Assembly (NCBI RefSeq): GCF_005144585.1 | Contig: NZ_SSMQ01000015.1 | Span: 124,001-188,000 of the forward strand | Direction: 5' to 3' | Length of the DNA: 64,000 nt | Origin: Polyangium fumosum | GTDB taxonomy: Bacteria; Myxococcota_A; Polyangia; Polyangiales; Polyangiaceae | Part shown: piece after piece, positions 15,051 to 23,478 of the stretch | Layout of the letters: every line of letters starts with the position of its first letter | How positions within the stretch are numbered: position 1 is the stretch's first letter | Made by a program: the position numbers and the translations under genes | The notes under the pieces: model-generated | Database searches by the model: none | The model's input: the letters and a program-made list of their open reading frames with translations, nothing else | What the model was told of the DNA's origin: nothing

Positions 15051-17861
15051 ATGGACGCACCCCGGAGCTCGTCCTCGAAACACCCCTTGGAGACCCTCGA
15101 CCCGGCCCTTTCGAACCTGATCACGCGCCCCCCGGAGCAGAGGCGTATCGGCCCGTTCGTCCTCGTCGAGCAGCTCGGCGCGGGCGGCTACGCGCCCGTC
15201 TGGCTCGCGCGCGAGACCTACGGCAAGGCGGAGCTGCGCACCGCGGCCGTCAAGCTGTTCTCGCTCGACGTGAACGCGAACGACAAGAGCCGCATCCTCG
15301 AAGAAGCCCGCGCGCTTTGCCGCGTCGAGCACCCGAACGTCGTGCGCTTCTACACGCTCGCCGTGGACGAGCCCGCCGGCGTCATGGGCCTCGCGATGGA
15401 GCACGTCGCCGGCCGATCGCTCGAAGACCGGCTCGACGCCGAAGGAACGCTCTCCGTCGACGAGACGTTGCGCGTCGGCGTGGCCATCGCCTCCGCGCTC
15501 GCCGCCGTCCACGGCGCAGGCCTCGTCCACCGCGACGTCAAGCCGAGCAACATCGTCGAGGAGGCCGGCGGCGCGTACAAGCTCATCGATTTTGGCATCG
15601 CGTCCGCGTCCTCGACCCCTCAGGCCGTCGAGGACGTGGTCCCCGCGGGGCCGGACGACGACGCCACGCCCCGCGCGCTCGCCGCCACCGCGCGGATCTC
15701 GGGCCGCATCACGGGCACGTACGGCTACATTGATCCCGCCGTCTTCGGCGCCGGCGTGTCGCCCTCGGCCGCGAGTGATCTCTACGCGCTCGGGGTCACG
15801 CTCCACCGTTGCCTCTCGGGCGCGCTCCCCGCCGAGCGCCTCGACGGCGACGGCGCGCTCGATCCCGGCGTGCTCACGGGGTACGCGCGGCCGCTTCCCC
15901 TCGCCGCGCGCATCGAGGGTGTGCCCCGCGCGCTCGCTGCGCTCATCGATCACCTGCTCGCGCCGCGCCCCGAGGATCGGCCGCCGCGGGCCTCGTGGGT
16001 CGCGCACCACTTCGAGCAGATCCGGCGTGATCTCGCGGGCCGCGCGCGCGTCCTGCCCGACGAGGACGAGGGCCCGTTCCGGGGCCTGCGCCGCTTCGAA
16101 GCGCGTGATCGCGACGTCTTCTTCGGCCGCACCCCCGAGGTCGCCGCGGCGATCGAGCTCTGCCGCGGCCGTGGCCTCGTCGCGCTCGTCGGCCCCTCGG
16201 GCAGCGGCAAATCCAGCCTCGCGCGCGCGGGCCTCCTGCCGGCGCTCGCGGAAGGCGGGATCGTCGGCTGGCCCGACGTGTGGGACACGGCCATCGCCGA
16301 GCCGGGCCGCGATCCACGCGCCGCGATCGCCGCCGCGCTCGGGCCCTTCCTCCCCAACGCTGCCACGCTCGCGCCCGGCCCGCTCTGCGAGGCCATGGCC
16401 CGCCGCGCGAGCGAGGAGGAGCGCGGCCTCGTGCTCTTCGTCGATCAACTCGAAGAGCTCGTCACCACCTCCTCGGGCGAAAGCCGCGAGGAAGCGGCGG
16501 CCCTGCTCGTCCGCATCGGCGCGCAGCCCTTGCCCGGCGTGCGCGTCATCGTCGCGGCGCGTAGTGATCTCTTGCATCTGCTCCTCGCGATGGGGGACCT
16601 CGGCAACACGATGGCGCGTGGCCTCTGCCGCGTGGAGCCGCTCTCGCCGACGTACTGGCGCGAGAGCGTGGAGCGCGCGCTCGCGTCGTACGGCTACGCG
16701 CTCGAAGACGCGGCGCTCGCCGAGGAGCTCTTCGCGGGCATCGACGCGACGGCGGGCGCGATGCCGCTCGTCGAGTTCGCGCTGACCGAGCTCTGGGGCG
16801 CGCGTGACAAGGAGAAGAAGCAGCTCTTGCGGTCGGCGCTCACGGCCGTGGGCGGCGTCGAGGGCGCGCTCGAGCGGCACGCCGAGGCCGTGCTCGCGTC
16901 GCTGGAGCAGGCCGAGGAAGGCTCGATCGAGGCAACACGCGACGTGCTCCTCGCGCTCACGACGGCCGAGGGGACACGGCGCGTGATGAGCGTGGACGAG
17001 CTCGCGGCGCTCGCGGGCCCGCGGGCGCGCCGCGTGATCGACGTGCTCGGCAAGGCGCGCCTCGTGGTGCCGGCCGAGGGGCCCGAGGCTTCCGTCACGC
17101 TCGCACACGAAGCGCTGCTCTCGCGCTGGGAGCGGCTCGCGTCCTGGATCGCCGAGGCGAAGGGCGATCGCATGCTCGCCGAGGAAATCGAGCGCGACGC
17201 CGCGCGCTTCACCCGCGACGCCGAAAGCGTGACGCTCTGGCGAGGACGGCGCCTCGAGTTCGCGAAGGAGCTCCTCCGGAAACACTCGGTCCGTTTGTCG
17301 GCGGCGGCCGAACGTTTCATCCAGACGAGCGCGCGTGTCTCCCGGCGCGGCACCGTGCTCGCGGCGACCGCGGGGGCCATCGTCGCGGCGTCCGTCGTCG
17401 TCGGCGGGCTCGGGTACGTGCGGGCCGTGCGCGCCGAGGAGCGGGCGGCCCAGGAGAAGCTCGAACGCGAACAGAAGGAGCGCGCCGAGGCCGAGCGAAA
17501 CGACAAGGAAAAGGCAAACCTCCTCGAAGAGGTCCGCGCGACGGCCGAGCTCAACAAGGACCTCGAAGAACGCATCCGCAAGACCCTCTCCGGCCCCACG
17601 CAGCCCGACCCTGCCGCCTCGGCCTCCACGTCCCCCACGCCCGGCGCGCCCCCGCCCGTCCTCGCGATCATGGCGCCGGGCGCGCATCCGATCCCGAAGG
17701 GGGGCTCCCCCGCGGCCGCGGCCCCCACGTCGACCACGGTCCCCGCGAGCACGCCCGCGCCGCTGGAGAACGCCACGCCCACGCCGACGGGCGCCGCGGC
17801 CCCGACGGCGGCGCCGGCCGACGCGAAGGGCCCCGTGACGAAACCGGACGACGAATTCTAG
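15051..17861 (+). CDS. Ser/Thr protein kinase fused to an nSTAND ATPase and a membrane anchor
   Basis: A 936-residue signalling protein. The kinase domain spans about residues 30-330 with intact active-site residues: Lys 68 in AAVKLF, HRDVKPSN (Asp 162) and DFG (Asp 180). Next comes an nSTAND1-type NTPase: FRGLRRFEARDRDVFFGR, P-loop GPSGSGKS at about 381-388 and Walker B LVLFVDQLEEL. In this family WD40 repeats usually follow; here there is instead one membrane helix (about 768-788), a charged coiled coil and a Pro/Ala/Thr-rich tail. The start is the ATG at 15051. Its TAG overlaps the GTG of the next gene (TAGTG), so the two are translationally coupled and probably work together. Confidence 0.92.
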   Translation: MDAPRSSSSKHPLETLDPALSNLITRPPEQRRIGPFVLVEQLGAGGYAPVWLARETYGKAELRTAAVKLFSLDVNANDKSRILEEARALCRVEHPNVVRFYTLAVDEPAGVMGLAMEHVAGRSLEDRLDAEGTLSVDETLRVGVAIASALAAVHGAGLVHRDVKPSNIVEEAGGAYKLIDFGIASASSTPQAVEDVVPAGPDDDATPRALAATARISGRITGTYGYIDPAVFGAGVSPSAASDLYALGVTLHRCLSGALPAERLDGDGALDPGVLTGYARPLPLAARIEGVPRALAALIDHLLAPRPEDRPPRASWVAHHFEQIRRDLAGRARVLPDEDEGPFRGLRRFEARDRDVFFGRTPEVAAAIELCRGRGLVALVGPSGSGKSSLARAGLLPALAEGGIVGWPDVWDTAIAEPGRDPRAAIAAALGPFLPNAATLAPGPLCEAMARRASEEERGLVLFVDQLEELVTTSSGESREEAAALLVRIGAQPLPGVRVIVAARSDLLHLLLAMGDLGNTMARGLCRVEPLSPTYWRESVERALASYGYALEDAALAEELFAGIDATAGAMPLVEFALTELWGARDKEKKQLLRSALTAVGGVEGALERHAEAVLASLEQAEEGSIEATRDVLLALTTAEGTRRVMSVDELAALAGPRARRVIDVLGKARLVVPAEGPEASVTLAHEALLSRWERLASWIAEAKGDRMLAEEIERDAARFTRDAESVTLWRGRRLEFAKELLRKHSVRLSAAAERFIQTSARVSRRGTVLAATAGAIVAASVVVGGLGYVRAVRAEERAAQEKLEREQKERAEAERNDKEKANLLEEVRATAELNKDLEERIRKTLSGPTQPDPAASASTSPTPGAPPPVLAIMAPGAHPIPKGGSPAAAAPTSTTVPASTPAPLENATPTPTGAAAPTAAPADAKGPVTKPDDEF

Positions 17862-19225
17862 TGAAACGCGCCTCCCGACACGCCCTCGGCATCGGCCTCG
17901 CCGTGCTCACCTCTGCCGCTGCGGTAGGCCTCGCGCCCCCGGCGTCCGCCTGCGGCCCCTACCCCCCGCCGCGTGTCCTCTCGCCCGCGGACAAGGCCCA
18001 GGCGCAAAAGCTCTTCCAGGAGGGCCGCGCGCTCGAAGGCGAAGGCAAGCTCGAACGAGCGCTCGACCGCTACCTCGCCTCCCGCGACCTCTTCCCGCGC
18101 AAATCGAACACGAAAAACGCCGCCGTTTGCCTGGACAAGCTCGGCCGCGCCGCCGAGGCGATCCCCCTCTACGAAGAGGTCCTCGATCGATTCCGCAGCG
18201 AGCTCACGCCCGAGGAGCAAAAGGCGCTCATCGACGACGTCCGGCGCCTGCGCGAGCTCGTCGCCACGCTCCACGTCGTCGATGGGCAAGGCTCCCTCTT
18301 CGTCGACGGCAAAGACCTCGGCGCCCTGCCGCGCCCCTGCCCGCTCTACCTGCCCGCCGGCCGCCATACCGTGCGCGTCAACCGGCGGGCCGTCCTCCTC
18401 GACCACGACCTGCCGGCCGGCGAATCCCTCCGTATCGTCGTCGGCGCCGAACCGCCGCCCCCGACCCCGGCGCGCTCGGAGGGCTGGTTTGCCCAGGCCT
18501 TCGGCGGCCCCGCGCTCGGCAGCTCCATGGATAGCAATGCCGAGCGCGACGCCCAGAACGCCTGCTCGAACCATTGCCCCTTCGCGAGTGGCTTCCTCAC
18601 GGGCGCGCGCGGCGGCTACATCACGGCGAACAACGTCTCCGTCGAGCTCTTCACCGGCTTCTTTTCGGTGGAATCGACCTTCGAGCGCACGATCACGCGG
18701 GACGTCCCCGTCAGCGACGGCCTCTCGACCGTCACGTACACCCTCTCGCACAAACTCTCCCTGCGCGGCCCGTTCATGGGGCCGGCGGTCGGGTATCGCG
18801 TCGACCTCGGGCCGCGGTGGACGGCCCTCTTCCGCGGCTCCCTCGGCCTCGTCGCCGCGCAATCGTCCGACCCGGTGAGCGGCGTCGGCCGCGACGATCG
18901 TGGCCACGCCTCCCCGCTCCTGTTCTCCGGCACGAGCACCGTCCTCCGCTCGGCGCCGACGTTCTTCATGCCCGAGCTCGGCATCGAGGCGAAGCTCGGC
19001 GGCGTCCGCGTGGGGTTGTCCCTCGGCTACGTGCTTTTCCTGGCGCAGGGAAATGTCTTCAATGGCCGCGCCTTCGACGCGCAGACCCCGTGCCCGCCCT
19101 CCGGCGACGACGCCGTCGCCTGCGCGGCGGAGACCCCGGCCGACGTATCCGGCCAGGGCCTGCAAACCGCGCACGGCCTCATGCAGCTCTGGATCCCTCA
19201 GCTCACCTTCGGCTTCTTGCCCTGA
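17861..19225 (+). CDS. TPR-containing outer-membrane-type protein
   Basis: A 454-residue exported protein. A signal peptide (MKRASRHALGIGLAVLTS) precedes a cleavage region near PPASAC. Residues 45-125 look like TPR helices (AQKLFQEGRALEGEGKLERA). A PEGA-like beta domain follows (GSLFVDGKDLG to HTVRVN), then a C-terminal half of alternating strands consistent with an outer-membrane barrel ending in TFGFLP. The GTG start overlaps the kinase stop, giving translational coupling. This TPR-PEGA-barrel layout is common in myxobacteria, but its function is not established. Its last 23 bases overlap the convergent gene at 19203. Confidence 0.8.
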   Translation: MKRASRHALGIGLAVLTSAAAVGLAPPASACGPYPPPRVLSPADKAQAQKLFQEGRALEGEGKLERALDRYLASRDLFPRKSNTKNAAVCLDKLGRAAEAIPLYEEVLDRFRSELTPEEQKALIDDVRRLRELVATLHVVDGQGSLFVDGKDLGALPRPCPLYLPAGRHTVRVNRRAVLLDHDLPAGESLRIVVGAEPPPPTPARSEGWFAQAFGGPALGSSMDSNAERDAQNACSNHCPFASGFLTGARGGYITANNVSVELFTGFFSVESTFERTITRDVPVSDGLSTVTYTLSHKLSLRGPFMGPAVGYRVDLGPRWTALFRGSLGLVAAQSSDPVSGVGRDDRGHASPLLFSGTSTVLRSAPTFFMPELGIEAKLGGVRVGLSLGYVLFLAQGNVFNGRAFDAQTPCPPSGDDAVACAAETPADVSGQGLQTAHGLMQLWIPQLTFGFLP

Positions 19226-19889
19226 TCGCCGCGGCGATCCCGACGAGCACGAAGAGCCACGCGCCCCGGCCCTCCGCCTCCCCGCCGCGCGCCTTGCACG
19301 AATACGCCGGCGGCGGGCCGTCCGCGATCATCACCGCCCCGCAGAAGCGGTCGGTCTTGCAGACGAGGCTCGCGGGGCAATCGCGGTCCGACGTGCAACG
19401 CTCGTAGCACTGCGAGCGACGACAAACCCCCCCTTTGTCGCCACACTCCGTCCCCTCGCCCTCGCATTGATCGGGGAGCTGCACGCAGGAGCCCTCGCCG
19501 CTGCACACGTAGGAATGCTTGTCCGACACGCGTGGGTTGCACTCATCGACCCCGGGCACCTGGCTGCACTTGCACTTGCCGCCCAGGCACACCCCGCTCG
19601 GGCAATCCTTGTCCTCCTCGCAGTACGGCGGGGCCGGCAAGCAATCCTTGTCCGGGCAGATGTAGCCGCAGGCGCAGAGGTCCGTCGGGCTGTTCGGGCA
19701 ATGCCGGATCTCGCCCTCGCAGATGCCCCCGCTCCCGCCCGCCCCGCCGGCCGGAGGCGTCTCGGGCCGCAACGAAACCCACGGCTCGTCCGGGCCGCCG
19801 GCGCCGTCCCCGGAGGCGCCGAGCAGCGCCACGAGGCAGACGAGCCCGAGGATCGTCCGATGGGAGGAGCGACGTGGTGCTGCCATCAT
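19203..19889 (-). CDS. Cys-rich secreted protein with sortable C-terminal tail
   Basis: A 228-residue protein with a signal peptide (hydrophobic ILGLVCLVALLGASG) and a Cys-rich body of about 20 Cys in patterns such as CEEDKDCPSGVCLGGKC and CTSDRDCPASLVC. The C terminus has a Cys, a Gly/Glu spacer, one hydrophobic helix (AWLFVLVGIAAAI) and the basic end RARSRR, resembling MYXO-CTERM surface-sorting tails. It is probably displayed at the cell surface. Two adjacent ATGs (19889, 19886) can start it. It lies 10 bases after the sigma-54 activator gene on the same strand, suggesting co-transcription. Confidence 0.8.
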   Translation of the reverse strand: MMAAPRRSSHRTILGLVCLVALLGASGDGAGGPDEPWVSLRPETPPAGGAGGSGGICEGEIRHCPNSPTDLCACGYICPDKDCLPAPPYCEEDKDCPSGVCLGGKCKCSQVPGVDECNPRVSDKHSYVCSGEGSCVQLPDQCEGEGTECGDKGGVCRRSQCYERCTSDRDCPASLVCKTDRFCGAVMIADGPPPAYSCKARGGEAEGRGAWLFVLVGIAAAIRARSRR

Positions 19890-19899
19890 GCGCCCCCGG

Positions 19900-21306
19900 C
19901 TACCTCTTCCTTGGCCGCGGCAGATCGTACTCCTCGAGCCGGGACACGAGCGTCCGCCGCGAGATCCCCAGCATCTCGGCCGCGCGGGTCTGGTTGTGGG
20001 CGCACTTCTCCAGCGCGTCGAGGATCCGCTGCCGCTCGTCGAGCTGCTTCTGCGCCTCGCGCACGTCGTCCTCCGAGATCGGCTGCGTCGCCGAGCGCCC
20101 CTCCCGGCCCTGCGCGGGCGGCGGCCCCGACGGCTGCGCGATCCGCATCCGCGGCGGCAGATCCTCGGGCAGCACGGTATCGCCGGCGCAGAGCACCGCG
20201 GCCCGCTCCATCGCGTTCTTCAGCTCGCGCACGTTGCCCGGGAACGCGTGCCGTTCGAGCAGCTCCCGCGCCTCCTTCGCGAGGGACGGCGTGCCCTTGC
20301 GCTCGAGCTTCTTCCACGCGTCTTCGAGGAAAAACGACGCGAGCTTCCCGAGCTCCGCCTTCCGCTCGCGCAGCGGCGGCACGACGAACGTGATCCCGTT
20401 CAGCCGGTAGAAGAGATCCTGCCGGAACGCTCCCCGCAGCGCCTCGGCCTCCAGATCCCGGTTCGTGGCCGCGATGAACCGCACGTCCACGGGCTTGGGC
20501 GCGACCGCGCCGATCCGCAGCACCGCGCGATCTTCGAGCACGCGCAAGAGCTTGACCTGCACCGACGGCGACAGCTCCCCGATCTCGTCGAGCAGCACGG
20601 TCCCCCCGTCGGCGGCCTCGAAGAGCCCCTTCTTGTCCTCGGTCGCGCCGGTGAACGAGCCCTTCTTGTGCCCGAACAGCTCGCTCTCGAGCAGCGACTC
20701 GCTGAGCGCGGCGCAGTGCACGGCCACGAACGGCTTCGCCCGCCGCGGCGACGCCTCGTGGATGGCCCGCGCGAGGATCTCCTTCCCCACGCCCGTCTCC
20801 CCGAGCAGAAGCACGTTGAACGGCGATCCCGCGGCCCTGCGCGCCTCCTCGTGCAGCGCGCGCATCCCGGGGTCCTCCACGATCACGCGCCCCGCGGCGC
20901 CCTTGCGCCCCTCGTCGACCGCCTTTGGCCCTTCCTCGTGCCGCGCGCGCCGGACGACGGCGATGACCGAGCCGAGCACGATACAATCCCCGAGCTCGAC
21001 ATCAAACGTCTCGCCCGGCGCGCGATGCACCCGGCGTGTCTCGACGGCGCTGCCTTTGTCCTCGCTCGTGCGCACGAACGTGCCGTTCGCGCTGCCCTTG
21101 TCCTCGATGCGAAGCACGGGCCCGACGTGGAGCACGGCGTGCCGGCGCGAGACGGACGCGTCGTCGATGCGCACGTCGTTGCCTTCGCCGCGCCCGATGG
21201 TGACGCTGCCCGCAGCCGGCAGGACGGTGGCCGCGGCCTCGTCTCCCGCGGCGTACACCACGAGCTCGAGCGCTCCTCGTTGCTCCTCCCGATCCGCCTG
21301 ACCCAT
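19900..21306 (-). CDS. FHA-domain sigma-54-dependent transcriptional activator
   Basis: A 468-residue enhancer-binding protein. An N-terminal FHA domain (about residues 15-120; GRGEGND, SVSRRHAVL, GSANGTFV) should read phosphothreonine, linking it to Ser/Thr kinases. The AAA+ domain follows: Walker A GETGVGKE at about 169-176, sigma-54 contact loop GSFTGA at 216-221 (Ala replaced by Ser, a tolerated variant) and Walker B in GGTVLLDEIGEL. A FIS-type helix-turn-helix closes the protein (NQTRAAEMLGISRRTLVSRL). I chose ATG 21306, immediately before the FHA domain. It heads a probable two-gene unit with the Cys-rich secreted protein. Confidence 0.95.
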   Translation of the reverse strand: MGQADREEQRGALELVVYAAGDEAAATVLPAAGSVTIGRGEGNDVRIDDASVSRRHAVLHVGPVLRIEDKGSANGTFVRTSEDKGSAVETRRVHRAPGETFDVELGDCIVLGSVIAVVRRARHEEGPKAVDEGRKGAAGRVIVEDPGMRALHEEARRAAGSPFNVLLLGETGVGKEILARAIHEASPRRAKPFVAVHCAALSESLLESELFGHKKGSFTGATEDKKGLFEAADGGTVLLDEIGELSPSVQVKLLRVLEDRAVLRIGAVAPKPVDVRFIAATNRDLEAEALRGAFRQDLFYRLNGITFVVPPLRERKAELGKLASFFLEDAWKKLERKGTPSLAKEARELLERHAFPGNVRELKNAMERAAVLCAGDTVLPEDLPPRMRIAQPSGPPPAQGREGRSATQPISEDDVREAQKQLDERQRILDALEKCAHNQTRAAEMLGISRRTLVSRLEEYDLPRPRKR

Positions 21307-21553
21307 CCTGTCGTGATCTCCGAGGTCGAGGGTACGGGAAAACGAAGGCCGGAGGAAGCGATGCGTCAGGGGGGGTGCGGACGGGCCTACCAGATCCGCG
21401 TGATCGCGGAGAGCCGCGCGGTACGTCCGGGCTTGCACCGCACGTTCCCCGGGCGCCCGACAGCCTATTCACCCCCGGGGAATCTTCCCGCCACGCCCTT
21501 CGCCCGGCGAGGACGGCGCTCCCCGCGTTCCCTTCCCCCTCCCGGCGCGCCTA

Positions 21554-21829
21554 TCACGCAGACCTGGGAGCATGAGCACGGCCGCCATGATCACGCTCGC
21601 CACGTGACCGAGCATCGGCGCGCTCCTCTGCACTGAGGAGCACGAGCGATCCGCTCGGCGGCATCGGGGGTACAACGCTTCGGTACGCGTCGCGGAAGTC
21701 GCGCATCTTCACAGCGGCTTTCGAGATGCCGAGTTCCTCGCGTGCTTCGTCGAGCGTGTACTCTTCGACATGGAGGCGTTCGAGGGTCTCCGCATGAACA
21801 TGCTCCGAAGTGCGGCTTGCTTCGTACTT
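21554..21829 (-). pseudogene. Remnant frame with a helix-turn-helix-like segment
   Basis: An open stretch of about 92 codons with no usable start near its beginning; it opens just after a TAG. It reads ETLERLHVEEYTLDEAREE and then LGISKAAVKMRDFRDAYRS. The second part has the spacing of a helix-turn-helix, as in sigma region 4 or a small regulator. The downstream part degenerates into low-complexity Arg/Ala sequence. I take it as a decayed fragment of a regulatory gene in the accessory region, with low certainty. Confidence 0.3.
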
Positions 21830-21840
21830 CTATCCTTGAC

Positions 21841-21869
21841 CGGCAGGATGTTGGTCGGACAACCTGCCG
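21841..21869. promoter_or_regulatory. Hairpin in the leader of the toxin gene
   Basis: CGGCAG / CTGCCG outer arms, a three-base bulge, GTTG / CAAC inner arms and a six-base loop, 52 bases before the toxin start. It could be an mRNA leader structure or a terminator of older upstream transcription. Confidence 0.35.
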
Positions 21870-21920
21870 CTTACCCAGGCTCTCCAACTCTCCGGGGATC
21901 CGTACGTAGGGGTCAGGGCA

Positions 21921-23450
21921 ATGAAGTTCCTCCTTTCGTTGCTGCGCGGGGCATTCTTTCTGCGTGGCGCGTGGTCGTCGTCGTGGCGTCCGTCCCGGGT
22001 CTGCCTGGTCCTGCTCCTCGCCTTCGGGCTCGTCTTGTCGCCGCCGCCTGCGCTGGGACAGGCGTGCAAGCGCAAAACGCCGATCCATTACATCGGCATG
22101 TGCATGCACCCGCACGGGCCGACGCACAATGAATGGACCTACGATTTCTCGGGCAACCCGCTCTTCGGCCGCGCGGCGCGGGAGCTCGTTGCCTGCCATG
22201 ACGTCTTGCCGCTCTTCGTCTACCAGCCGAACGCGGACCTGAAGAGCAGTCAGTTGATACCGAAGAAGTTTTTTCACCTGGCGACGGCTTGCGAGCCACC
22301 TCCCCCGCCCAAGCCAAAGCCTGCGCCACCGCCGCCGCCCGCGAAGAAGGAGGCCCCGCCGCCGAAGGAGAAGGCGGACGGCGACGAGAAAGGCGGCGGC
22401 AAAGGCGGGAGCGGCAAGGGCGGGAGCGAAAACGGGAGCGGTGGCAATGGCGGGAGCGACCCGGACAGCGTCGAGGAGCGGGTGGAGAAGCATCGTATTC
22501 GTCGCGAGGACCCGCCGCGGAAGGAGGCGGCTTCCGGAGGCTCGCGCTCGAAGGATATGGTTTTGCCGAAGGAGGGGGTCCTCAGCAAGGAGGGCGTCTT
22601 GCCCCCGCGTGACGAGGTGCATCCGCCGAAATGCGTCGACGAATCGTGCACGTTGGTCGATCGGGGCGGGGCGCTGCCGGAGCTTCAGCGCCGGGATGGG
22701 CGAGCGCTCGTGAGCGCGGTCCCGTGCGCGCAGACGAAGGAGGGATGCAAGGGCGAAGGAAAGGGCAACGGCGACGAGAAGGAGGAGGAGGAGACGGACT
22801 TCGACAAACTCGCCCAGCAGCTCGCCCTCGTGGCGGGGCTCGCGGAGGACCCGAGCCACGACCTCCACCGCAAGGACGGCAAGAAGCACGGCATCGTGGG
22901 CGGGGAGGACCCGGATGGGTTCAACCACCCAGCGCTCCAAGCAGCCGTCGCCTTCTTGCAGCTCTCGGCCCTTGCAAAGGCGCAGGTCACGGCATTCGAG
23001 GCGCAGATGAAGGCGGCGGGGAAAAAGAACCTGCCGGTCCTGATCCAAAAGACGGAGGAACTCAGCAAAGAAGCGATCGAGTACCTGCGGAAGAAGTACG
23101 GAAAGAAGAAGCTCGCCGGCACGCTGGCGGACATGCAGGTCATCGGGCCGTACGAAACCATGAGCCAGTTCACGGACGGGCTGAACGGGATCTACGAAGC
23201 GCATCACATCCTGGAGGAGGCGATGGCGCGGAAGTTTGGGATCACGAAGGAGCTTGACAAGTTACCGTCGGTGATCTTGGAGAACGCGGAGCACAAGCGG
23301 TTCTCGGGTCGACTCCGTGATGCAAGAAAGGCTCTGGCTGACGCGCGGGTGAAGCTGACTCCAGGCAAGCTGTGGACGATCTATGAGGAAGTATATGCGG
23401 ATCATCCGCGCTGGTTGGCAGCGATCAAGCCGTACTTCGGCAGCAAGTAG
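21921..23450 (+). CDS. Secreted polymorphic-toxin candidate with His-His nuclease-like end
   Basis: A 509-residue exported protein. A long N terminus with a hydrophobic core (VCLVLLLAFGLVLS) ends in ALGQAC, which fits signal peptidase I better than a lipobox. After about 75 residues comes a Pro/Lys-rich and then a Gly/Ser/Asn-rich linker (about 125-190), a charged middle region and a compact C-terminal domain. That domain contains YEAHHILEEAMARKFGI, like AHH/HNH-type toxin nucleases that use paired His, and ends in WLAAIKPYF. Such a variable tail behind an export region, with a probable immunity gene 28 bases downstream, is the layout of polymorphic toxins such as Myxococcus SitA. Nuclease activity is inferred. 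Confidence 0.65.
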   Translation: MKFLLSLLRGAFFLRGAWSSSWRPSRVCLVLLLAFGLVLSPPPALGQACKRKTPIHYIGMCMHPHGPTHNEWTYDFSGNPLFGRAARELVACHDVLPLFVYQPNADLKSSQLIPKKFFHLATACEPPPPPKPKPAPPPPPAKKEAPPPKEKADGDEKGGGKGGSGKGGSENGSGGNGGSDPDSVEERVEKHRIRREDPPRKEAASGGSRSKDMVLPKEGVLSKEGVLPPRDEVHPPKCVDESCTLVDRGGALPELQRRDGRALVSAVPCAQTKEGCKGEGKGNGDEKEEEETDFDKLAQQLALVAGLAEDPSHDLHRKDGKKHGIVGGEDPDGFNHPALQAAVAFLQLSALAKAQVTAFEAQMKAAGKKNLPVLIQKTEELSKEAIEYLRKKYGKKKLAGTLADMQVIGPYETMSQFTDGLNGIYEAHHILEEAMARKFGITKELDKLPSVILENAEHKRFSGRLRDARKALADARVKLTPGKLWTIYEEVYADHPRWLAAIKPYFGSK

Positions 23451-23478
23451 GGTGTCGTTACGGCAGGGAGCATGAGCG

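Larger units (their letters stand above)
21307..21920. other. 614-base region without an intact gene
   Basis: It holds a degenerate helix-turn-helix-like reading frame (21554-21829, minus strand) and a hairpin at 21841-21869 ahead of the toxin gene. Nothing else looks coding. Confidence 0.6.

Noticed and set aside
15006..17687. An 893-codon minus-strand frame
   Set aside because: Antisense shadow of the kinase-nSTAND gene; Arg/Glu-rich and without any recognisable domain.
21921..22070. SitA-like lipobox in the toxin candidate
   Set aside because: The sequence around the first Cys is ALGQAC; the Gln at -2 and Gly at -3 do not fit a lipobox, so I treat it as a signal-peptidase-I substrate.
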